A DNA stretch of 6,978 nucleotides, taken from the NCBI GenBank assembly GCA_905211485.1, contig CAJMAW010000146.1, forward strand, positions 1 through 6,978, given 5' to 3'. Source of the stretch: an uncultured Lentisphaeria bacterium (lineage in GTDB: Bacteria; Verrucomicrobiota; Lentisphaeria; Victivallales; UBA1829). Every line of letters starts with the position of its first letter. The first letter of the stretch is position 1. The notes beneath the pieces were generated by a model. The model saw only the letters and a program-made list of their open reading frames with translations. It searched no databases and was not told where the DNA came from. Shown here in pieces: positions 1 to 5,106 of the stretch. A program made the position numbers and the translations under genes.

Positions 1-1
1 G

Positions 2-970
2 GGGGGCCCCGCCGTGGTGGGAGCTGTCGGCGCTTCGCAGCTGCTGCAGGGGAAGGGGGTCGAATTTCTTTTCCACGGCTACCGCGGAGACGATGAAAGC
101 GGTGAGTTCATCGCTTCCATTCTGGAGCAGACTCCCCTGAACACGGAACATTACCTGAGCATTCCCGGCCCGACTCCCGTGACGGATGTGCTTTCCGATC
201 CCCGCTATCATGAGGGGAAAGGAGAACGCTCCTTTGTGAACCGGGTCGGCATTTCGCAGGAATTCGGCCCGGAACAGCTCCCGGACTCCTTTTTCGAGAG
301 CGATTTCCTCTGGTTCGCCGCGACGGCGCTCGTCCCGAAACTGCACGATGATCTGGACAGACTCCTTGCCAGAGGCCGCAAAGACGGCCGCATCACGATC
401 GTCAGCACCGTTTTTGATTTCCGGAATGAAAAGAAAGATCCCGTCGGCCCATGGCCTCTCGGGAAGGATTCCGCAGAAGCCTACCGGAACACCGATCTCC
501 TGATCGTCGACTGGGAGGAGGCTCTGCGCATGAGCGGGGCGAAAAACCTGGATGCCGCGACGGATTTCCTGATCCGCTCCGGCGTTTCATCCTTCTTCAT
601 CACGCACGGAGCCAAACAGTTTTACGGATGGTCTGACGGTCGCCTTTTCCGGAAGACCCCCCTCAGAGCCTTCCCCGTTTCCGCCCTTGTGGATGAAGAC
701 CTGGCCAGACATCCTGAAAAGCGCGGCGACACCACCGGCTGCGGTGACAATTTCGCAGGCGCCCTCGTGGCTTCCCTGGTTTCCCAGCTTGCCGTCGAAG
801 GCGTCGCTCCCGGAGAAGCGGATCCGCTTCAAGCCGCGGCGTGGGCTGCGGCCGCCGGAGGAGCCGCCTGTTTCCATGTCGGCGGCACCTGTCTGGAAAA
901 ACAGCCCGGGGAAAGACTCCGTGTGATCAGACGCTATGTCGACGCGTATCTGAAGGATGTCCGCTCCTGA
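2..970 (+). CDS. PfkB-family carbohydrate kinase, 5'-truncated by window edge
   Basis: This is the 3' part of a ribokinase/PfkB-type sugar kinase gene, 322 visible residues ending in TGA. The frame is open to the window edge, so the GTG at 14 is not a credible start: the residues before it already form the family's early GGPA-type motif. A glycine/acid segment (GYRGDD, about residues 26-31) corresponds to the family's G-x-GDD region. DWEEA (about 170-174) sits where many members have an N-x-x-E motif. DTTGCGDNFAGA (about 243-254) is PfkB signature 2, with the last Asp of GCGD (about 249) the expected catalytic base; the family more often has GAGD there. The stretch before DTTG carries an extra charged segment (DEDLARHPEKRG). 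Members phosphorylate sugars, nucleosides or sugar phosphates with ATP in the cytoplasm. I cannot name the substrate. It converges on the LPS operon and has no evident link to it. Confidence 0.9.
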   Translation, partial: GGPAVVGAVGASQLLQGKGVEFLFHGYRGDDESGEFIASILEQTPLNTEHYLSIPGPTPVTDVLSDPRYHEGKGERSFVNRVGISQEFGPEQLPDSFFESDFLWFAATALVPKLHDDLDRLLARGRKDGRITIVSTVFDFRNEKKDPVGPWPLGKDSAEAYRNTDLLIVDWEEALRMSGAKNLDAATDFLIRSGVSSFFITHGAKQFYGWSDGRLFRKTPLRAFPVSALVDEDLARHPEKRGDTTGCGDNFAGALVASLVSQLAVEGVAPGEADPLQAAAWAAAAGGAACFHVGGTCLEKQPGERLRVIRRYVDAYLKDVRS

Positions 971-971
971 T

Positions 972-1009
972 ACCCCCCCTCTCTTTTCTTTTCTCTCCTC
1001 TTTTCACAT
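972..1009 (+). terminator. Possible Rho-loading (rut-like) pyrimidine tract after the sugar kinase
   Basis: Immediately after the kinase stop codon the plus-strand transcript is almost pure C and U with no G across the tract. No strong hairpin precedes a U-run, so an intrinsic terminator is not seen. C-rich, G-poor RNA is what Rho binds, so Rho-dependent termination is the likelier route. This is inference from composition only. Confidence 0.25.
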
Positions 1010-1028
1010 TTTGTATGGCATGGAGCAG

Positions 1029-1281
1029 ATTCCGCTCTGATGAAGAGAAGAGCGGGGAAGGGGAAGTGTATCGGTCTCTTTCTCTTCCGGGGAAAAAAGA
1101 ACGTCTTCCGGAGCCTGGGAAGGGCGAAACGCCCCATCGGCATTCCGCTCTGAATGCGGTCGGTCCGGATACGGGATGCTGCTTCGGTTTCTGTGGAAGG
1201 AGAGTCTGTTTTTCCGTGAAAAGGGGGGAGTTCCTTTCTCTTTGCGGACGGGAACAAGTGGAGACGGAATTCCGATTCTGA
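1029..1281. repeat. Short interspersed direct repeat ATTCCGCTCTGA (two exact, one degenerate)
   Basis: The 12-mer ATTCCGCTCTGA occurs at 1029-1040 and again exactly at 1142-1153, starts 113 bases apart. A related ATTCCGATTCTGA occurs at 1269-1281. In the first copy CCGCTCT pairs with AGAGCGG at 1049-1055. In the second, the repeat lies across a GCATTC/GAATGC hairpin (1140-1157). Function is unknown; it may be chance, a protein site or a remnant of duplication. Confidence 0.4.
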
Positions 1282-1337
1282 GCATGCCCCCCTCTCGCAT
1301 AGATGAGATGAGAGGCCGATCTGCCCCCGATGTCCTC

Positions 1338-1371
1338 CTCCTGCCCCTTCCGTACGACGGAGGGGGAGGAG
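1338..1371 (-). terminator. Stem-loop just downstream of the lptB stop codon
   Basis: An imperfect inverted repeat begins four bases after the lptB stop. The arms are 1338-1353 and 1357-1371. They pair as CTCCT/AGGAG, then CCCCTT/AGGGGG (one G-U), then CCGT/ACGG, with one bulged G and a three-base loop, about 15 pairs in all. It is well placed to end or protect the LPS operon transcript. The minus-strand sequence after it lacks a U-run, so it is not a canonical intrinsic terminator. Confidence 0.4.
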
Positions 1372-1375
1372 AGAT

Positions 1376-2116
1376 TTACATGGTGAACTGAGGCCCCAGA
1401 TACAGTTCCCGGGCTTTTTCATCATTGACCAGATAATCCTTGTCGCCCTCGCAAAGGATGGTTCCGCTGGCCATGAGGTAGGCGCGGTCGACGCAGGAGA
1501 GGGTTTCCCTGACGTTATGGTCGGTGATGAGGATGCCGAGGTTCCGGTCCTTGAGCTGGAGAATGATCTGCTGGACATCGTAGACGGCGAGGGGATCGAC
1601 CCCGCTGAAGGGTTCGTCCAGGAGAATGAAGGACGGGTTTGTGACGAGAGCGCGTGTGATTTCCAGTCTTCTGCGTTCTCCTCCGGAAAGTGTCATGGCC
1701 TTCTGTTTTGCCAGGTGGGCCAGTTCGAGTTCTCCGAGGAGCTGTTCCAGACGCTGTTTGCGTTCTTTTCTGGAGATGGCCAGAGTTTCCAGGATGGCCA
1801 TGATATTTTCCTCCACGGTCAGTTTCCGGAAGATGGAGGGTTCCTGGGCCAGATAGCCCATTCCCATTCTGGCGCGGATGTACATGGGCAGGCGCGAGAC
1901 ATCCATTCCTTTGAAGATGATGGTTCCCGCATCGGGTTTGATCAGGCCCATGATCATGTAGAAGCTGGTGGTTTTCCCGGCGCCGTTGGGGCCGAGCAGA
2001 CCCACGACTTCGCCGCGTTTGACATGGATGTTCACATTGGAGACAACGCGCCGCCCGTGATAGGATTTCATGAGTCCTTGCGCATCGAGAAGCAGTTCTT
2101 CATCCTCGCTCATCAT
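1376..2116 (-). CDS. lptB: LptB, ATPase of the LPS export ABC transporter
   Basis: This is the cytoplasmic ATPase of the LptB2FG extractor, which moves LPS from the inner membrane onto the periplasmic Lpt bridge. At 246 residues it is close to the usual LptB length of about 240. In order it has Walker A GPNGAGKT (42-49), the Q-loop in YLAQEPSIFRKLTVEENI (Q91), the ABC signature LSGGE (143-147), Walker B ILLDEP (D167, E168 the catalytic base), the D-loop SGVDP (171-175) and the switch histidine in LITDHNVRETL (H200). The YLAQEPSIFRKLT and TDHNVRETL segments separate LptB from other ABC ATPases. An AAAGGA element lies 8 bases before the first of two tandem ATGs, so I use the first. It is the last gene of the cluster, 42 bases after the lptA-like gene. 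LptF and LptG must be encoded elsewhere. Confidence 0.97.
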   Translation of the reverse strand: MMSEDEELLLDAQGLMKSYHGRRVVSNVNIHVKRGEVVGLLGPNGAGKTTSFYMIMGLIKPDAGTIIFKGMDVSRLPMYIRARMGMGYLAQEPSIFRKLTVEENIMAILETLAISRKERKQRLEQLLGELELAHLAKQKAMTLSGGERRRLEITRALVTNPSFILLDEPFSGVDPLAVYDVQQIILQLKDRNLGILITDHNVRETLSCVDRAYLMASGTILCEGDKDYLVNDEKARELYLGPQFTM

Positions 2117-2124
2117 AGGGGAAT

Positions 2125-2130
2125 TCCTTT
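2125..2130 (-). promoter_or_regulatory. Ribosome binding site of lptB
   Basis: The minus strand reads AAAGGA here, 8 bases before the ATG at 2116. A second ATG follows directly at 2113, and the spacing favours the first. Confidence 0.6.
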
Positions 2131-2158
2131 TTCGTTCTGTCTCAGTTCTGGGCTTGGG

Positions 2159-2896
2159 TTATTGGGCTGCTGCTCCTTCTCCGCCGGGGAGAGATCCGGA
2201 TGAAGCTTTTTCTTCCTGCCCGGGGGCGGAAATTCCGCTGTCTTTCGCGGCTTTGTCGAGTCCGCCGAGTGTGGTGATCTTGCCTTTGATGATTTCGACT
2301 TTCCCGGATTTCGGATGGAGAATGACCCGGTCTCCAACGAGCCGATCGCGCCCTTTGATCAGGACGGGTTTCTCATACAAAGTGATCGTGTCTTGTATCA
2401 GATCGTACACGGCCTTTCCGGCAATGGCTTTCTGTTCCTCCTCGATGGATCCAGCCGGGATTTTACGTGTGATGACCACGTCTCCGATACATTCGATTCT
2501 GGAAAGCTGTTTATTGTCTCCGGGATCTCCCACGTCCGGACCTGATTCCTCCTTCTTCTCCCCGGACAGTCCTTTCCCGGCAGAATCAGAGGCCGCGGCC
2601 CCGGAATCGGACTTCTTCTGATTCTTCTCTTCGAGATAGATGACCATTTTGTTGCATTTGATGTTCAGGTCCTGGTCATCCACTTCGACATTGCCGAGAA
2701 GGGTGGCAATGTTGTTTTCAATATCGATATCCATCGTGTCCGAGGAGATGTATGTGGGCGCATCCGTGCGCTCTCTGGATTTCCCGGCGGAAAAGAAGGA
2801 GAGCTGTGCCGAAACTTCCGGACAGAAATATCCGAAGGAGAGAAAGAGAAACGCAGCGATGAAAGTCTTGCGGAGGAAAGCGGAGAGGATTTTCAT
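2159..2896 (-). CDS. lptA: LptA/OstA-like periplasmic LPS transport protein with hydrophilic insertion
   Basis: The product (245 residues) is predicted to be the periplasmic bridge protein that links the inner-membrane Lpt complex to the outer-membrane translocon. Residues 1-30 form a signal peptide: basic start, hydrophobic core TFIAAFLFLSFGYF, and a VSA cleavage site before Q31. The OstA-type beta repeats begin at YISSDTMDIDIENNIATLLG (49-68), followed by NVEVDDQDLNIKCNKMVIYL. They resume at RIECIGDVVITRK (133-145), AIAGKAVYDLIQDTITLYEK (157-176) and RLVGDRVILHPKSGKVEI (185-202). The two halves are separated by about 40 residues rich in K, S, G, D and E (about 91-130), and the C-terminus (about 211-245) is also low complexity; both are unusual. 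E. coli LptA is about 185 residues. The start overlaps the preceding gene as ATGA and has an AAGGAA site 7 bases upstream. The position before lptB supports the call. Confidence 0.82.
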   Translation of the reverse strand: MKILSAFLRKTFIAAFLFLSFGYFCPEVSAQLSFFSAGKSRERTDAPTYISSDTMDIDIENNIATLLGNVEVDDQDLNIKCNKMVIYLEEKNQKKSDSGAAASDSAGKGLSGEKKEESGPDVGDPGDNKQLSRIECIGDVVITRKIPAGSIEEEQKAIAGKAVYDLIQDTITLYEKPVLIKGRDRLVGDRVILHPKSGKVEIIKGKITTLGGLDKAAKDSGISAPGQEEKASSGSLPGGEGAAAQ

Positions 2897-3531
2897 TTTT
2901 TATTTCCTTGTGTTTGATTTTGTTCTGGCATTCCGCCGCTGCCGCCGGAGACGGCACGGACGGCGCTTTTCTGCTGGTCCGGAGTCACGCTCCGTCTCAG
3001 TGCGGGACGAATGACGACTTTGACCTGATTGCGTATATGAATGAATTTCCGTTTCTGGTAAGCGTCGAATCCGACTCCGTCGATATCGATTTCAGGGGAA
3101 CGGAAATAAGCCTTCCCGTCTCCTCTGAGGGTGTGCGTGGTGATGTCGAAGATTCCGCTCGGTCCGGAGATGATGGCGCGGAGCTGGGTTTTGTCCTTCC
3201 AGTATTCGTCGATGGTTTTCTGGTCGGCGCCGAGCGGATAGGGTTTGAGTCCGTTCAGGGGCTTGAAGGAATTGATATCGTAGTCCATGTCCTTGACGAT
3301 TGCAAGGATCGGTTCGGTAAGTTCCGTCATGGCCCCGATGACATGGGCGGCGTCTCCGTAGACGATGAACTGGAGACGGTTGGTTTTCTTGTCATACTGC
3401 GCCAGCTGATAACTCTGGGACAGCGCGGCAAGTCCCTCGTTTGCTCCCTTTGTCTCCGCGGGAGAGAGCAGGAAAAACGCAAACGCACATAAGAGGATCA
3501 GGAAAAATATCTTTGCATCAGCCCGTTCCAT
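2893..3531 (-). CDS. lptC: LptC-like membrane-anchored or secreted LPS transport protein
   Basis: The product has 212 residues from the chosen ATG at 3531. That codon has a strong AAGGAG site 8 bases upstream, whereas the ATG at 3555, in the same frame, has none. Residues about 8-24 are strongly hydrophobic (IFFLILLCAFAFFLLSP), fitting a signal anchor as in LptC, though a cleaved signal peptide is possible. The middle (about 33-110) is not recognisable. The part from about 117 to 176 is beta-rich and LptC-like: SGPSGIFDITTHTLRGDGKA, FRSPEIDIDGVGFDAY, then RKFIHIRNQVKVVIRP, matching the family pattern of element, linearised strand and G-x-GF turn. The tail from about 177 is polar and low complexity. 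LptC docks LptA to LptB2FG. The assignment rests on this weak pattern plus the position between kdsC and lptA, so it is less certain than its neighbours. It overlaps kdsC by 34 bases and lptA by 4. Confidence 0.68.
   Translation of the reverse strand: MERADAKIFFLILLCAFAFFLLSPAETKGANEGLAALSQSYQLAQYDKKTNRLQFIVYGDAAHVIGAMTELTEPILAIVKDMDYDINSFKPLNGLKPYPLGADQKTIDEYWKDKTQLRAIISGPSGIFDITTHTLRGDGKAYFRSPEIDIDGVGFDAYQKRKFIHIRNQVKVVIRPALRRSVTPDQQKSAVRAVSGGSGGMPEQNQTQGNKK
2904..2909 (-). promoter_or_regulatory. Ribosome binding site of lptA-like gene
   Basis: AAGGAA on the minus strand lies 7 bases before the ATG at 2896, inside the last codons of the lptC-like gene, whose stop overlaps this start as ATGA. 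The arrangement points to translational coupling. Confidence 0.65.
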
Positions 3532-4022
3532 TGATTCCGCTCCTTCAACAGCCATTCGATGGTTTCGCGGACGGCGCCCCGGCCGCCCTTCGCCGCGGTC
3601 CGGAAATCGCAGACCGCATCCAGTTCACGCACTCCGTTCCCGACTGCAACGGCGATTCCGCTGAGACGCATCGGCGGAATGTCCACCACATCATCTCCGA
3701 TGTAAAGACACTCCTCCGCAAGCAGACCCTGTTCTTCAAGAAGACGTTCCAGACCGCTTTTCTTGTCCTTGACCCCCTGATACAGAAAACTCAGCCCGAG
3801 CTCCGAGGCACGGACTTCGTTGGCCTGGGAGCGGCGGCCGGAAAGAATCCCGACTTTCAGCCCGGCTCGGAGGGCAAGTTTGATCCCGTGCCCGTCCCGG
3901 ACATCGAAAAACTTGATCTCGCAGCCGGAATCGCCGGAATAGCCGATCCGTCCGTCGGTCAGGACCCCGTCCACATCCAGGACCAGGGCTTTGATTTTAA
4001 GAGATTTTTCCTGCAAGTTCAT
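3498..4022 (-). CDS. kdsC: KdsC, 3-deoxy-D-manno-octulosonate 8-phosphate phosphatase
   Basis: This HAD-superfamily phosphatase removes the phosphate from Kdo-8-phosphate to release Kdo in the cytoplasm. With the ATG at 4022 it has 174 residues, within the range of short KdsC proteins. Motif I is LVLDVDGVLTDG (nucleophile D16, acid D18). Motif II is GILSGRRS (S61). The motif III lysine lies in GVKDKKSG (about 83-90). Motif IV is YIGDDVVDIPPM (D110, D111, D114). The C-terminal AKGGRGAVRE (144-153) is typical of KdsC and distinguishes it from other HAD enzymes; there is no cap domain, as expected for this tetrameric subfamily. The in-frame ATG pair at 4061/4058 would add 12-13 residues deep inside kdsA and has no ribosome site. 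The chosen start has only a weak GAGG about 12 bases upstream, so the exact start is uncertain. It overlaps the kdsA end by 26 bases. Confidence 0.93.
   Translation of the reverse strand: MNLQEKSLKIKALVLDVDGVLTDGRIGYSGDSGCEIKFFDVRDGHGIKLALRAGLKVGILSGRRSQANEVRASELGLSFLYQGVKDKKSGLERLLEEQGLLAEECLYIGDDVVDIPPMRLSGIAVAVGNGVRELDAVCDFRTAAKGGRGAVRETIEWLLKERNQWNGLMQRYFS
3540..3545 (-). promoter_or_regulatory. Ribosome binding site that sets the lptC-like start
   Basis: The minus strand reads AAGGAG here, 8 bases before the ATG at 3531 and inside the end of kdsC. It decides in favour of that ATG over the one at 3555. Confidence 0.7.
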
Positions 4023-4818
4023 GGAGCGCCAGAACCTCGTCGAGAATTTTTTCAGCATCATGGAAATTCAGGGAATTCGGCCCGTCCGAAAGAGCCTTGT
4101 CCGGATCGGGGTGCACTTCCATGAAAAGCGCGTCGATTCCCACCGCCGCGGCCGCGCGGGCCAGTGGAGCCACAAACTGACGCTGGCCGCCAGACGCGTG
4201 CCCGAGTCCGCCGGGAAGCTGCACGGAATGGGTCGCGTCGAACACCACAGGCACCTGAAAGTCGCGCATGATCTGAAGCCCGCGCATATCCACCACCAGA
4301 TTGTGATAGCCGAAGCTGGACCCGCGTTCTGTCAGAAGAATCTGATTGCAGCCGGCCATGCGGAGTTTCCCGAGAACGCCTTTCATGTCTTCGGGCGCCA
4401 GAAACTGTCCTTTCTTGACATTGACCGGTTTCCCCGTCTCTCCGCACGCAGTCAGGAGATCTGTCTGGCGGCACAGAAATGCCGGCACCTGGAGCACGTC
4501 CGCCACCTGCGCCACGCGTTCCGCCTGTTCCGATTCGTGCACATCCGTCAGTACGGGCACATGAAAAGTTTCCTTCACTGTCCCCAGCACGTCCAGCCCG
4601 TGGTTGATCCCGAGTCCGCGGAAGGAGTCGCACGACGAACGGTTTGCCTTGTCATAGGAGGCCTTGAAAATATACGGAATCCCCCTCGCGGCGCAGAGAT
4701 CGCGCATGCGCTCCGCCACAAGCAGACAGAGCTCCAGACTTTCCGCCACACAGGGCCCCGCAATCACACACAGCGGTCCCTTCCCGATCTCCATATTGCC
4801 GACTTTTACTGTATTCAT
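3997..4818 (-). CDS. kdsA: KdsA, Kdo-8-phosphate synthase (metal-dependent type)
   Basis: KdsA condenses phosphoenolpyruvate with D-arabinose-5-phosphate to Kdo-8-phosphate, the first committed step to Kdo. From the ATG at 4818 it has 273 residues, normal for the family. Diagnostic segments are VIAGPCVAES (18-27), FKASYDKANRSS (51-62), TDVHE (91-95), PAFLCRQTDLL (112-122), NVKKGQFLAP (133-142), LTERGSSFGYHNLVVDMRG (162-180) and FDATHSVQLPGG (193-204). Cys23, His197, Glu234 and Asp245 occupy the metal-ligand positions known in the Aquifex enzyme with the same spacing; metal-independent enzymes such as E. coli KdsA have Asn in place of the Cys. An in-frame ATG at 4953 would add 45 basic residues with no family counterpart and no ribosome site, so I start at MNTVKVGN. 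The ribosome site is only a weak GAAG. The frame upstream stays open to the kdsB stop, which is odd. Confidence 0.96.
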   Translation of the reverse strand: MNTVKVGNMEIGKGPLCVIAGPCVAESLELCLLVAERMRDLCAARGIPYIFKASYDKANRSSCDSFRGLGINHGLDVLGTVKETFHVPVLTDVHESEQAERVAQVADVLQVPAFLCRQTDLLTACGETGKPVNVKKGQFLAPEDMKGVLGKLRMAGCNQILLTERGSSFGYHNLVVDMRGLQIMRDFQVPVVFDATHSVQLPGGLGHASGGQRQFVAPLARAAAAVGIDALFMEVHPDPDKALSDGPNSLNFHDAEKILDEVLALHELAGKIS

Positions 4819-5106
4819 GATTTTCTTCAGCCCTTCATGCTCCGTTCTTCGTTTTTCCCGCCGTATATTCCCCGTATCCTGATTCGGTGTCTTTTCCGCC
4901 GAATGAAAAAAACGTTGTTTTTTCTCTCTTCTGCGCCTGTTGTTTTCCGTCATCCATGCACCGGGGAAGTGTTTTTTTGCCTGCCCCGCTTTATCTTCCT
5001 CCCCGCCAGGCGATTCGGCTTCAGAAGCGGTAAGGGGCTTCTCTGCTTCCCGCGGGCGGATGCCGTTTTTTGCTTTTCCCGCGCCCCGGCGGCCATTTTT
5101 CCCGCC
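4819..5106 (-). other. kdsB-kdsA spacer, purine-rich and open in frame
   Basis: This 288-base spacer is long for an otherwise tight operon. Its minus strand is purine-rich and T-poor. Read in the shared frame of kdsB and kdsA it has no stop for 96 codons; only the kdsB TAA interrupts. A second frame holds a 48-codon ORF (5096-4950). It contains inverted repeats: GGCGG/CCGCC (5088-5106, directly after the kdsB stop), AGAAGC/GCTTCT (5023-5042), an A-tract/T-tract stem (4907-4923) and ATTCGG/CCGAAT (4882-4904). I see no convincing promoter with both -35 and -10 elements, although an internal kdsA promoter here would be plausible. Confidence 0.5.

Larger units (their letters stand above)
971..1375. 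other. Convergent intergenic region without a supported gene
   Basis: These 405 bases lie between the stop of the sugar kinase and the stop of lptB, so neither flanking gene needs a promoter here. I see no convincing coding frame with a ribosome binding site. The region holds a G-poor pyrimidine tract at its left end, inverted repeats at 1032-1055, 1122-1134, 1140-1157, 1291-1315 and 1338-1371, and a repeated word ATTCCGCTCTGA at 1029-1040 and 1142-1153 with a degenerate third copy at 1269-1281. None of the hairpins is followed by a clear U-run in either direction. It could simply carry the two transcript 3' ends, or it could include an unrecognised small RNA. Confidence 0.6.

Noticed and set aside
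1291..1315. CCTCTC/GAGAGG hairpin as an intrinsic terminator of the sugar kinase
   Set aside because: It is over 300 bases beyond the stop, has a 13-base loop and no following U-run.
934..1578. A 214-codon minus-strand open frame covering the convergent gap
   Set aside because: It starts inside lptB in another frame, is Ser/Arg/Pro-rich low complexity, and has no family resemblance.
1517..2203. A 228-codon plus-strand open frame antisense to lptB
   Set aside because: It is the complement of the conserved ABC ATPase motifs and has no family features of its own.
4819..4953. Longer kdsA start at 4953
   Set aside because: It adds 45 basic residues absent from the family and lacks a ribosome site; kept only as part of the in-frame spacer finding.
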